From the NCBI GenBank assembly GCA_015060005.1, contig SUZI01000004.1, positions 51,580-115,579 of the forward strand: 64,000 bases of DNA. Reading direction: 5' to 3'. This stretch comes from Rikenellaceae bacterium (lineage in GTDB: Bacteria > Bacteroidota > Bacteroidia > Bacteroidales > Rikenellaceae). The notes beneath the pieces were generated by a model. The model had not been told where the DNA came from and ran no database searches. It worked only from the letters and a program-made list of their open reading frames with translations. Both the position numbers and the translations under genes were made by a program. Position 1 is the first letter of the stretch; each line of letters starts with the position of its first letter. This document shows positions 8,910-17,495 of this stretch, piece by piece.

Positions 8910-10367
8910 TTACTTTTGTTCTCTCTCAAAGGCGGCACGTATCTCCTCCCTATCGTCGAAGTGAATCTTCTCACGACCAATGATTTGGTAGTCCTCGTGT
9001 CCCTTGCCTGCTATGAGGATTATATCGCCCGCCTGAGCTAACATAGCCGCTGTGGCAATAGCCTGGCGACGGTCGCTTATACGCAGCGTCTGTGCTCCTG
9101 CGACAGCTCCTCGCACCACATCGTCCAAAATCTTCTCGGGGTCCTCGGTGCGTGGGTTGTCCGAGGTGAAGATAGCTACATCGGCTCGCTCCGAGGCTAT
9201 CTTACCCATCTCGGGACGCTTCGTAGCATCGCGGTCGCCACCGCAGCCACACACCACTATGAGGCGGCTACCCTCGCCACGTATCTCGTCGATGGTATCT
9301 ATCACATTCTCCAACGCATCGGGCGTATGGGCATAGTCGACAATAGCTACCTTGCCCGACGCCGAACGTACAGGCTCAAATCTGCCCGCCACAGAGTGCA
9401 GCATACTCAACACACGCAACACCTCCTCGCGAGGCTCGCCCAACAACACCGCCACAGCATAGACCGCCAGAAGGTTAGAGGCGTTGAAACGACCTAAGAA
9501 GTTGACCCACACCTCGTTACCATCCATCTGAAGAAGCATACCATCGAAGTGCATCTCCATCAGCTTGCACTTGAAGTCGGCGGCAGCACGCAACGAGTAA
9601 CGATACCCCTTGGCACGCGTGTTCTGCAACATAACCTCGCCATTGCGGTCGTCGACATTAACCACCGCAAAAGCACCCTTCTCCAAGCTGTCGAACAAGC
9701 CCTTCTTGGCTTTGATATATTCGGCAAACGTACCGTGATAGTCCAGATGGTCGTGCGTGAGATTGGTGAAGGCAGCACCCCTAAAACGCAGACCACGAAT
9801 ACGTTGCTGCACAACAGAGTGCGACGACACCTCCATAAAACAGTGCGTACAGCCCTCGTCGACCATCTCGCGTAACATAGCATTGAGGCGTATCACATCG
9901 GGCGTAGTGTGTGTCGAGGTAAGTGTCTTACTACCAACACGATAGACAACCGTCGAAATCAAACCTGCACGATAGCCCAGAGCGGTAAACATATCGTAGA
10001 GCAGTGTAGCGATGGTGGTCTTACCGTTTGTACCCGTAACACCCACCAACGTAAGGGCGTGCGACGGGTTGTCGTAAAAGGCGGCAGCAATGTCAGCCAT
10101 AGCGGCGGTAGAGTCCTCCACCACTACATAGCTAACCTGCTCATTCAGAGCCTCTGGCAGCGTCTCGCAGACCACAACAGACGCTCCTGCATCGGTAGCC
10201 TTCGCAATAAAGTTATGACCATCCACCTGCGTTCCTCGCACCGCAAAGAAGCAGTAGCCCTCGCCCACCTCACGTGAGTCGAAGCTCAAGGCTCTGACCT
10301 CTCGCTCGCAGCTACCCACCACCTGAAGGGGCTTTATTTGTTTGAGTAAATCACTCAGTCGTTTCAT
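8910..10367 (-). CDS. murE: UDP-MurNAc-tripeptide ligase MurE (meso-DAP type)
   Basis: 485 residues. Mur-ligase P-loop TGTNGKTTIATLL near residue 115. The substrate-specifying motif reads SDNPRTEDP; DNPR is the signature of enzymes that add meso-diaminopimelate rather than L-lysine. The protein therefore makes the tripeptide precursor of a DAP-type peptidoglycan. It lies between ftsI and mraY in the dcw order, with gaps of 19 and 27 bp. Confidence 0.97.
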   Translation of the reverse strand: MKRLSDLLKQIKPLQVVGSCEREVRALSFDSREVGEGYCFFAVRGTQVDGHNFIAKATDAGASVVVCETLPEALNEQVSYVVVEDSTAAMADIAAAFYDNPSHALTLVGVTGTNGKTTIATLLYDMFTALGYRAGLISTVVYRVGSKTLTSTHTTPDVIRLNAMLREMVDEGCTHCFMEVSSHSVVQQRIRGLRFRGAAFTNLTHDHLDYHGTFAEYIKAKKGLFDSLEKGAFAVVNVDDRNGEVMLQNTRAKGYRYSLRAAADFKCKLMEMHFDGMLLQMDGNEVWVNFLGRFNASNLLAVYAVAVLLGEPREEVLRVLSMLHSVAGRFEPVRSASGKVAIVDYAHTPDALENVIDTIDEIRGEGSRLIVVCGCGGDRDATKRPEMGKIASERADVAIFTSDNPRTEDPEKILDDVVRGAVAGAQTLRISDRRQAIATAAMLAQAGDIILIAGKGHEDYQIIGREKIHFDDREEIRAAFEREQK

Positions 10368-10386
10368 ATATCGTACTTTTAGTCTC

Positions 10387-12681
10387 TTATTTTAGTGTTA
10401 TCGTTACCTTTGTGCCACGTCTGATGGGAGTACCCTCGCCTATGCTCTGCGAGGCGACAGCTCCCACTCCCGAGAACGACACCTCCAAGCCTCGCGACTC
10501 CAAAATATAGAGTGCATCCTTCAATCCCATACCCACCACATTTGGCATACGGTCAGCCTCGCCAAGAGCCTCAAAATGGAGCTTTCCACCCTCAACGTGA
10601 GGTCTGCCCCACTCCATAAGTGGTGTCGAGAGCAGGTTCACACCACTATTGGCAGCCGAGGTAGCCACCTGGTTAGTGTTACCACCCTTATAGCCACTTG
10701 GGCGTGCTGTGCCATCGCCACTGAACGAGTCGCTCTCACGCCAGCCACCATCACGATAGGTCAGGTAGTCGACAATCTGTCGCAGGACAGGAGCCGAGGC
10801 GTTGGCACCGTGATAGAGCGAGTTGCGGCGTCGCTCGGAGTAGACAGCAGTAATCATCGTATATTTAGGTTTATCCAGCGGGAAGAAGAGTGCCATAGAG
10901 CCCAAATAGTGGCCATCCTTATGTTTCACATTCTTTCCGTCGTTGACCTGGGCTGTACCGGTCTTGGCGGCTACGGAGTACTTCAACGTGTCGCCGAAAA
11001 ATCGCTCGCCCGTACCCGTACGAGCCACCTCAGCCATACAGTCGCGGATGATAGCCAAATTCTCATCGGAGCATACCTTATCGACAAGCACCCTCACGGG
11101 GAACTCCTCGACAACCTCATCGCCCTGACGTATCGCTGTAACCAGACGTGGTGCAACCATACAGCCATCGTTGGCTATGGCGTTGTAGAGCGTAAGCGTA
11201 TGGATGGGGGCTAACGACGTAGCATAGCCAAAGCCCAAGTCGATGAGTGTACGATAACTCCACAGACGCGTATATGATTTGGTAGGTGTAGGGATATAGG
11301 GTTTCACCTCTGCCAGACGCTCCAAGCCCATAGTCTTGTCGAGATGCAACCCTCGCAGGAAGTTGACATAACGCTCGGGAGCATCCTTATAGTGGTCGTA
11401 GATAGCCGAGGTGAAATAGACATTAGAGGACTCGGCAAAAGCCGTCTTCAAATCTATCTTGCCTCCGGCACTATGGTCATCGATAATCCAAGGTCCTCGC
11501 GGTCCACCAACCTGCACAGGCTCACCGTGGTTGGTGTCGTAGCTCTTCGAAGGCGACATCTTCGCCTCCTCCAACAGAGCCAACGTAGCCGCCAGCTTAT
11601 AGGTAGAGCCCGGCTCCATAGCTCTGCCGATAGCGAAGTTCTGTCCCTCGACATAAACTCCACTCTCGGGGGCTGTCTCATTGAGGTTGACCATAGCTAA
11701 AATATCGCCCGTAGCAACCTCCATAACGATGGTCGTACCCCACGTAGCATTACGCTCGGTGAGGTGTTGACGCAGAGCCAAATCGGCGATATGTTGCAGC
11801 TCGGGGTCCAACGTAGTAACGACATCCTTGCCATCCTCGGCATCGACATTGGTGCTACGGTGTACCGTACGCGAATAGCCTGGTGCGATACGCTGACGCA
11901 CGACACTGCCATTCTTACCCTCAAGCTCCTCACGGTAGGCATACTCGATACCATAGTCTCCTCGGTCGCCAATCATACCCAACGTGCGTCGTCCCAACTC
12001 ACCATAAGGGTAGGCTCGGCTATCGACAGGGGCTAAGGTATAGGTAACGCCCATATTCTGGTTGAGTATAGGGTAGGTTCGCAGCGTCTGCCACTCGCTG
12101 TAATCTATATTACGGGGCAGGACAACGATAGGGAGGTGGTTACGTATCGTATCATAGATACGCATCTTGACCTTATTACCCCACAGCCTATCCCAGAGCA
12201 TCTTCACAAAGCCTGCATCCTCGTCGTACACCCACTCATCCTTACCCGTATCCACAACCTTGAAGCGGTTGCGGCGGCCATCAAAGAACTTCTTGGCATA
12301 GTACTCTGGTCTGCCACCGAAATAGATGGCAAGCAACTTCGAGAGGGAGTCAACCTGCTCCTCGAAGATATCCTCCGAGTCGAAGCCCTCCGACGCCATA
12401 TCGAACTCCACCTTATATCGCATAATGGAGATAGCCATAGGGTCGCCATGGCGGCTCAACACAGAGCCTCGGCGAGCATAGACCGTACTCTCGCGGAAGA
12501 TACGATTCTTTATGCGGTCGGTGTTGAAATCGACCTCGGGGCTGATGGCGACAACCCACACCAGACGCACCACGATAATGAGAGCCACAAGCACAAAAAC
12601 CGCATATAGCTTCTGCACTCTGCCACCCATCTCGTCACGCACATCGGACTTGGGAGATTTATTCTTGGTTGTCTTTGCCAT
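10387..12681 (-). CDS. ftsI: Septal transpeptidase FtsI/PBP3 with C-terminal PASTA domain
   Basis: 764 residues. One N-terminal membrane anchor (about 25-47, VFVLVALIIVVRLVWVV), a dimerisation domain, then the transpeptidase domain. Active-site motifs are GSTYK (nucleophile Ser near residue 357), SSN and KTGTAQ near 573. The last 65 residues form a PASTA module (MPNVVGMGLKDALYILES...), a domain that binds peptidoglycan or beta-lactams and is absent from E. coli FtsI. It cross-links septal peptidoglycan with FtsW. The gene sits between ftsL and murE. Confidence 0.96.
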   Translation of the reverse strand: MAKTTKNKSPKSDVRDEMGGRVQKLYAVFVLVALIIVVRLVWVVAISPEVDFNTDRIKNRIFRESTVYARRGSVLSRHGDPMAISIMRYKVEFDMASEGFDSEDIFEEQVDSLSKLLAIYFGGRPEYYAKKFFDGRRNRFKVVDTGKDEWVYDEDAGFVKMLWDRLWGNKVKMRIYDTIRNHLPIVVLPRNIDYSEWQTLRTYPILNQNMGVTYTLAPVDSRAYPYGELGRRTLGMIGDRGDYGIEYAYREELEGKNGSVVRQRIAPGYSRTVHRSTNVDAEDGKDVVTTLDPELQHIADLALRQHLTERNATWGTTIVMEVATGDILAMVNLNETAPESGVYVEGQNFAIGRAMEPGSTYKLAATLALLEEAKMSPSKSYDTNHGEPVQVGGPRGPWIIDDHSAGGKIDLKTAFAESSNVYFTSAIYDHYKDAPERYVNFLRGLHLDKTMGLERLAEVKPYIPTPTKSYTRLWSYRTLIDLGFGYATSLAPIHTLTLYNAIANDGCMVAPRLVTAIRQGDEVVEEFPVRVLVDKVCSDENLAIIRDCMAEVARTGTGERFFGDTLKYSVAAKTGTAQVNDGKNVKHKDGHYLGSMALFFPLDKPKYTMITAVYSERRRNSLYHGANASAPVLRQIVDYLTYRDGGWRESDSFSGDGTARPSGYKGGNTNQVATSAANSGVNLLSTPLMEWGRPHVEGGKLHFEALGEADRMPNVVGMGLKDALYILESRGLEVSFSGVGAVASQSIGEGTPIRRGTKVTITLK

Positions 12682-12704
12682 CGTAAAAAAGTTTTTCAGC
12701 CTCG

Positions 12705-13211
12705 CTACTTAGCCTTACGCGGGTCTTGCATAATAATTCCTCGCTGCTCCAAATCCTGTCGCACAGCATCGTATGAGGTACGCTCGTAGAGCTCCTCCTG
12801 CAGACGTATGGAGCGTTCACGCACCAAACGCAGCTCTCGCTCTGCCTGGGAGTATCGTATGTCGGCATAGAGCACCATAAACATCACCATAATACTCACA
12901 AAGCACATCACAGCAATGGCAGCGAAATAGCGGTAGTTACTACGGAGTGAGTGGTTGAGCAGAATATTACCCGAAAAAATCTGCCAGAAGAGGTTGGAGC
13001 TGCGACGACGATGTCGCTCCTCTGCCTCACGCTCTGCCTCGCGTTCAGCCTCCGCCTCCTCCTCATCACGACGTATATCCTCCTCAGCCTCGCCACTCTG
13101 CACACGTTGTATCTCACGACGCACGCGGCGGCGAAACTCCTCGTCTGCCTCCATCTGCTCCAGCTCCTCAGCGGTCAGAGCATCGAACTCCTCATCATCG
13201 TCCCGATACAT
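12705..13211 (-). CDS. ftsL: FtsL-like cell division protein
   Basis: 168 residues. The first 80 residues are a highly charged Glu/Arg-rich stretch predicted to be helical or coiled coil. One membrane helix follows (about 95-120, FAAIAVMCFVSIMVMFMVLY), then a periplasmic heptad-like helix with SQAERELRLVRERSIRLQEE. The topology and the position between rsmH and ftsI identify it as the FtsL component that bridges FtsB/FtsQ-type proteins with FtsWI; sequence similarity to E. coli FtsL is too low to use. The cytoplasmic extension is much longer than in E. coli. The gene begins 3 bp after the rsmH stop codon. Confidence 0.85.
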   Translation of the reverse strand: MYRDDDEEFDALTAEELEQMEADEEFRRRVRREIQRVQSGEAEEDIRRDEEEAEAEREAEREAEERHRRRSSNLFWQIFSGNILLNHSLRSNYRYFAAIAVMCFVSIMVMFMVLYADIRYSQAERELRLVRERSIRLQEELYERTSYDAVRQDLEQRGIIMQDPRKAK

Positions 13212-13214
13212 AGC

Positions 13215-14129
13215 TTACAGTTTTATCGCCACACGCATCTTTGCCGAGCGTGAGCGGGGGTTACGCACGACCTCCTCTGCCGAAGGGGTGATAGCTTTGC
13301 GGCTAACGACCTCGAACGGAGTGAGTGCCCTGCCATAGAAATCCTGCTCTACCCTACCCTCGAAGTTACCACTGCGGATGAAGTTCTTCACAAGGCGGTC
13401 CTCCAACGAGTGGTAGGAGATGACAACCAACCTGCCGCCCGGGCGGAGCACCTTGAGCGACTGCTCCAGAGCCATCTTCAGAGCCTCCATCTCGCCATTG
13501 ACCTCGATACGCAGAGCCTGGAAGAGCTTGGTTAGGAACTTGGACTCATCCTTACGTGGGGTGCAGGGCTTGACAGCCTCGACAAGCTCACGTGTGGTGA
13601 GGATAGGCTGCTGCTCACGTGCCCGCACGATGCAAGAGGCTATCTTCCAGGTGGTATCCAGCTCGCCATACTCCTTCAGCACACGTGCTAAAGCGTCGCC
13701 ATCGTAGCTATTGACAACATCGGCTGCACTCTTGCCCCCACGCTGATTCATACGCATATCGAGCGGAGCCTCACCTCGAAACGAGAAGCCTCGCTCCACA
13801 GCGTCGAAGTGGTGCGACGAGACACCTAAATCGGCAAGGATACCATCGACCTCGCCCACACCTCGCAGACGGAGAGCTCCACGCAGAAAGCGGAAGTTGC
13901 TCTCGACATAGTGGAAACGCTCATCACAAGGGGCATTGGCAAGAGTATCCCTATCCTGGTCGAAAGAGTAGAGTGAGCCACACTCGCCCAAACGAGCCAA
14001 GATAGCTCGCGAATGGCCACCGCCACCAAAGGTGAGGTCGCAGTAGGTGCCATCCTCGCGGATAGCCAAAGCCTCCAGAGCCTCGTCAAGCAGAACAGGG
14101 GTGTGATATGTAGAATTTTCTATCGCCAT
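13215..14129 (-). CDS. rsmH: 16S rRNA (cytosine-1402-N4)-methyltransferase RsmH
   Basis: 304 residues, typical length. The SAM-binding motif is DLTFGGGGHSRAILARL. Further family motifs are DLGVSSHHFD, DMRMNQ and VISYHSLEDRLVKNF. It methylates C1402 of 16S rRNA in the decoding centre. It is the first gene of the dcw cluster here: no mraZ precedes it, and the next gene upstream is guaB, divergent. A perfect 6-2-6 palindrome (14156-14169) lies 27 bp upstream of the start codon. Confidence 0.97.
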   Translation of the reverse strand: MAIENSTYHTPVLLDEALEALAIREDGTYCDLTFGGGGHSRAILARLGECGSLYSFDQDRDTLANAPCDERFHYVESNFRFLRGALRLRGVGEVDGILADLGVSSHHFDAVERGFSFRGEAPLDMRMNQRGGKSAADVVNSYDGDALARVLKEYGELDTTWKIASCIVRAREQQPILTTRELVEAVKPCTPRKDESKFLTKLFQALRIEVNGEMEALKMALEQSLKVLRPGGRLVVISYHSLEDRLVKNFIRSGNFEGRVEQDFYGRALTPFEVVSRKAITPSAEEVVRNPRSRSAKMRVAIKL

Positions 14130-14155
14130 CTTTTGGTTGTAAAAAGCATATTTGG

Positions 14156-14169
14156 GTGTAAAGTTACAC
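14156..14169. promoter_or_regulatory. Palindrome upstream of rsmH, possible operator
   Basis: GTGTAAAGTTACAC is a perfect inverted repeat with a 2-bp centre. It overlaps TAACTTTA, a near-consensus -7 element on the minus strand (14166-14159), so a bound protein could control the dcw transcript. No regulator is known. Confidence 0.3.
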
Positions 14170-14268
14170 TTTTTAGCAGAAATGTGCCCTATATTTGGCG
14201 ATATATTTTAGGGTGAATGGAATAATTTTTACAAAATATTAAAATATGTAGCAAAAAGGGGTGGTAAA

Positions 14269-14301
14269 TTTTGCGGTTACGAAGTTTTATCACTAACTTT
14301 G
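14269..14301 (+). promoter_or_regulatory. guaB promoter
   Basis: TTTTG (14269-14273), 20-bp spacer, TAACTTTG (14294-14301): a full match to the Bacteroidota primary-sigma consensus. Transcription should start near 14307. The box overlaps the TTG at 14299 that would open the longest reading frame, so that TTG cannot be the start codon. Confidence 0.85.
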
Positions 14302-14325
14302 TGGGCAACTAAAACCCTAATGCGT

Positions 14326-15798
14326 ATGTCTTTTATCGATGAGAGGGTAGAGTCGACAGGTTTGACGTTCGACGATGTGTTGCTCATACCCGCCTATTCA
14401 GAGGTGCACCCCCGCACAGTCTCAACCGAGACACGTTTTTCACGTAACATTAAGCTCAACATCCCCATTGTGTCGGCAGCGATGGATACCGTAACGGAGG
14501 CTCCATTGGCTATCGCATTGGCACGTGAGGGTGGTATCGGCGTGATACACAAGAATATGACCATAGCCGAGCAGGCTGCACACGTGCGTAGAGTGAAGCG
14601 TGCCGAGAACGGTATGATTTACGACCCTATAACAATATGTAAGGAGCAGACCGTAGGCGATGCTCTGCAACTGATGCACGACAACAAGATTGGCGGTATA
14701 CCCGTAATCGACGCTAACCAGACACTCATAGGTATCGTAACAAACCGCGACCTGCGTTTCCAGCGTGATATGAGCCGCCGCATAGAGGAGGTGATGACAA
14801 AAGAGAATATCATCACAACACACTCTACCGAGTTGGAGAAGGCAATGGACATCCTCCAGAGCAACAAGATTGAGAAGTTGCCGGTGGTGGATGACAACGG
14901 TCGTCTGATAGGACTCATCACATACAAGGATATAACAAAACTCAAGGACCACCCTAACGCCTGCAAAGACTCGAAGGGTCGTCTGCGTGTGGCAGCAGGC
15001 ATAGGCATCACTGCCGACGCTCTGACACGCGTCGAGGCGATAATAGCCGAGAGCGTAGATGCTGTAGTGCTCGACTCGGCTCACGGACACTCGAAGAATG
15101 TGATAGATACTCTCAAACGCATAAAGAGCACATTCCCCGAGCTGGATGTAGTGGTGGGTAACATAGCGACAGCCGAGGCGGCAAAAGCCTTAGTGGCAGC
15201 AGGTGCTGACGGAGTGAAGGTCGGCATAGGTCCTGGCTCGATATGTACCACACGAATAATTGCAGGAGTGGGCGTGCCACAGCTCTCGGCGATATACAAC
15301 GCAGCAAATGCAATAAAAGGTAGCGGAATACCTGTCATAGCCGATGGCGGTCTGCGTTACTCGGGCGACTGCGTGAAGGCGTTGGCTGCCGGTGGCGACT
15401 GCGTGATGGTTGGCTCAATGTTTGCGGGAACAGAGGAGTCGCCAGGCGAGACTATTATATATAATGGTCGTAAGTTTAAGACATATCGCGGTATGGGCTC
15501 GATAGATGCTATGAAGGCGGGCTCGAAAGATAGATACTTCCAGGGCGAGGAGCAGAACGTCAACAAGCTCGTGCCAGAGGGTATCGTGGGTCGTGTGCCT
15601 TTCAAGGGCTCTCTGAGCGAGACAGTATATCAGCTCGTGGGAGGTATAAAGGCAGGTATGGGCTACTGCGGAGCACAGACAATAGCCGCCCTGCAAAAGG
15701 CGAAATTCGTCAGGATAACATCGAACGGTGTGGTGGAAAATCATCCTCACGACATAACCATAACACGCGAAACACCTAACTATACGCGAGGTGAATAA
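14326..15798 (+). CDS. guaB: Inosine-5'-monophosphate dehydrogenase GuaB
   Basis: 490 residues from the ATG at 14326 (MSFIDERVESTGLTFDDVLL); an ATG two codons earlier at 14320 is possible. It oxidises IMP to XMP with NAD+, the rate-limiting step to GMP. Two CBS domains lie at about 95-210, inserted in the TIM barrel. The catalytic loop is GPGSICTTR with Cys307. The N-terminal extension that opens at the TTG at 14299 is rejected because it lies inside the promoter. A terminator follows at 15808-15845. guaA is next on the same strand, 364 bp later, so the two GMP-branch enzymes are neighbours but probably separate transcripts. Confidence 0.97.
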   Translation: MSFIDERVESTGLTFDDVLLIPAYSEVHPRTVSTETRFSRNIKLNIPIVSAAMDTVTEAPLAIALAREGGIGVIHKNMTIAEQAAHVRRVKRAENGMIYDPITICKEQTVGDALQLMHDNKIGGIPVIDANQTLIGIVTNRDLRFQRDMSRRIEEVMTKENIITTHSTELEKAMDILQSNKIEKLPVVDDNGRLIGLITYKDITKLKDHPNACKDSKGRLRVAAGIGITADALTRVEAIIAESVDAVVLDSAHGHSKNVIDTLKRIKSTFPELDVVVGNIATAEAAKALVAAGADGVKVGIGPGSICTTRIIAGVGVPQLSAIYNAANAIKGSGIPVIADGGLRYSGDCVKALAAGGDCVMVGSMFAGTEESPGETIIYNGRKFKTYRGMGSIDAMKAGSKDRYFQGEEQNVNKLVPEGIVGRVPFKGSLSETVYQLVGGIKAGMGYCGAQTIAALQKAKFVRITSNGVVENHPHDITITRETPNYTRGE

Positions 15799-15807
15799 CA
15801 CGATAAA

Positions 15808-15845
15808 GGCTCGTCTACGCCCTATGGCTGACGAGCCATTTTTTA
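15808..15845 (+). terminator. Rho-independent terminator after guaB
   Basis: GGCTCGTC (15808-15815) pairs with GACGAGCC (15830-15837), followed by ATTTTTTAAT. Confidence 0.8.
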
Positions 15846-15860
15846 ATGAGTAAAGAATAA

Positions 15861-15900
15861 TTAAGGGTTATTAAGGGTTATTAAAGGTTACTAAAGTCCC
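15861..15900 (+). repeat. 10-bp tandem array 1 (GGTTAYTAAR family)
   Basis: About four units of GGTTATTAAG/GGTTACTAAA type, ending in AAAGTCC. Same unit, period and orientation as arrays at 18592, 21061, 30604 and 37637. It lies between the guaB terminator and structured repeat C, in the guaB-guaA gap (15799-16162). Confidence 0.75.
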
Positions 15901-15997
15901 AATAATAAATTTTATGCAGAAGACTTTAATATCCTTTACTGCCAAAAGAGAAAACTGAAAACGAAAGGCTGAAAACTGAAAACTGCCCAATTAGCAC

Positions 15998-16121
15998 GAA
16001 ATTCGTTTTGGGTAGATTGATACAAGGCTCTCGCAGTTCTGCAACTCCGCAGTTTACTCGACGTAAATGAGGAAGTTGCAGGACAAGAACAACGCAGTAG
16101 CAATCAGCCAAAACGGATTTC
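15998..16121 (+). repeat. Structured interspersed repeat, divergent copy C
   Basis: Same architecture as the copies at 106-349 but with different stem sequences. The outer arms GAAATTCGTTTTGG (from 15998) and CCAAAACGGATTTC (to 16121) pair. The inner stem is CTGCAACT (16039-16046) with AGTTGCAG (16074-16081); the apical stem is TTTAC (16053-16057) with GTAAA (16063-16067). Loop motifs ACAAGG, CGCAG, CCGCAG, TGAGGA and ACAACGCAG are kept. It lies 42 bp before guaA and would be in the guaA leader if transcription begins upstream. Confidence 0.75.
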
Positions 16122-16162
16122 ACGGAGATTAGAAGTAAGAGTTAACATAGAACAAATAAAGT

Positions 16163-17458
16163 ATGATAGTTATTTTAGATTTGGGAAGTCATCACAACAC
16201 AGTGGTGGCACGTGCAGTGAGAGAACTGGGTGTATACAGCGAGATTTATCCTCACGACATAACAAAAGCGGAACTGCTGGCTCTGCCAAAGGTTGAAGGT
16301 ATAATAATAAATGGCGGTGAGAACAACGTCATCGACGGCGTGGAGATAGACGTTCTGCCAGAAATATACGAGGCAGGTGTGCCTGTGATGGCAGCAGGTC
16401 ATCCAAAAGCAAAGTGCTCAAAGAGCATAGAGGCTTTCACAGATGATGACAAAGCTATAATAGCTGCTGTCGAGAGCTTCGTACTCGAGGAGTGCAAAGC
16501 GGCAAAAGAGTGGAATATGAAGAACTTTGTCGCAGAGCAGATAGAGCTGGTACGTAAGCAGGTGGGCGATGGAAAAGTGTTGCTCGCCCTCTCGGGAGGC
16601 GTAGACTCATCGGTGGTGGCAGCACTGCTGCTCAAGGCGATAGGCGACCGCTTAGTATGCGTACACGTAAACCACGGACTGATGCGTAAGGGCGAGTCGG
16701 AGAATGTGGTCGAGGTGTTCCGTAACCAGCTCAATGCCAACCTCGTATATGTAGACGCCACAGAGCGTTTCCTCACAAAATTGGAGGGCGTAGAGGACCC
16801 AGAGGCAAAGCGTAAGATTATAGGCAGCGAGTTTATCCGCGTATTCGAGGAGGAGGCTCGCAAAGCTGACGGAATAGACTTCTTAGCTCAGGGCACAATA
16901 TATCCCGACATCGTGGAGAGCGGAACAAAGACCGCAAAGATGGTCAAATCGCACCACAACGTGGGTGGCCTGCCAGAGGATTTGCAGTTTGAGCTGGTAG
17001 AGCCCCTCAAGCAGCTCTTCAAAGATGAGGTGCGTGAGTGCGGATTAGAGCTCGGATTGCCTTACGACATGGTATATCGTCAGCCATTCCCTGGCCCAGG
17101 ACTCGGCGTGCGTTGCTTGGGAGCAATAGAGCGTGAGCGTTTAGAGGCAGTGCGTGAGTCGGATGCTATACTGCGTGAGGAGTTTGCAAAGGCAGGACTG
17201 GATAAGACCGTATGGCAGTATTTTACCATCGTGCCAGACTTCAAGTCGGTGGGAGTGAGAGATAACGCTCGCTCGTTTGAGTGGCCCGTAATAATCCGTG
17301 CGGTGAACACGATAGATGCTATGACAGCATCGATAGAGCACATAGATTGGGCTATACTGGATAAGATAACCCGCCGCATATTGGCAGAGGTGAAGGGCGT
17401 AAACCGCGTGTGCTACGACCTGTCGCCAAAACCTAATGCAACGATTGAGTGGGAGTAG
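16163..17458 (+). CDS. guaA: GMP synthase GuaA with truncated, degenerate glutaminase domain
   Basis: 431 residues against about 525 in E. coli. The ATP-pyrophosphatase domain is intact: PP-loop SGGVDSS at 144-150, then AQGTIYPD, KSHHNVGG, the dimerisation segment PFPGPGLGVR and the terminal NATIEWE. The N-terminal class-I glutamine amidotransferase half begins normally (ILDLGS, VRELGVY). Where GVCYGM should hold the nucleophile, it reads MAAGHPKAK, and about 90 residues that should contain the catalytic His and Glu are missing. The enzyme should still make GMP from XMP with ATP, but using free ammonia or ammonia from another glutaminase subunit. The reading frame has no sign of decay, so this looks like a stable form and not a pseudogene. 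Confidence 0.9.
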   Translation: MIVILDLGSHHNTVVARAVRELGVYSEIYPHDITKAELLALPKVEGIIINGGENNVIDGVEIDVLPEIYEAGVPVMAAGHPKAKCSKSIEAFTDDDKAIIAAVESFVLEECKAAKEWNMKNFVAEQIELVRKQVGDGKVLLALSGGVDSSVVAALLLKAIGDRLVCVHVNHGLMRKGESENVVEVFRNQLNANLVYVDATERFLTKLEGVEDPEAKRKIIGSEFIRVFEEEARKADGIDFLAQGTIYPDIVESGTKTAKMVKSHHNVGGLPEDLQFELVEPLKQLFKDEVRECGLELGLPYDMVYRQPFPGPGLGVRCLGAIERERLEAVRESDAILREEFAKAGLDKTVWQYFTIVPDFKSVGVRDNARSFEWPVIIRAVNTIDAMTASIEHIDWAILDKITRRILAEVKGVNRVCYDLSPKPNATIEWE

Positions 17459-17495
17459 GAAGGAGAAAACAGAAAAGTGAAAACCTAAAACCTAT

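Noticed and set aside
16163..17458. guaA as a pseudogene
   Set aside because: The frame is uninterrupted, all synthetase motifs are intact, and codon use matches neighbours; the deletion is in frame.
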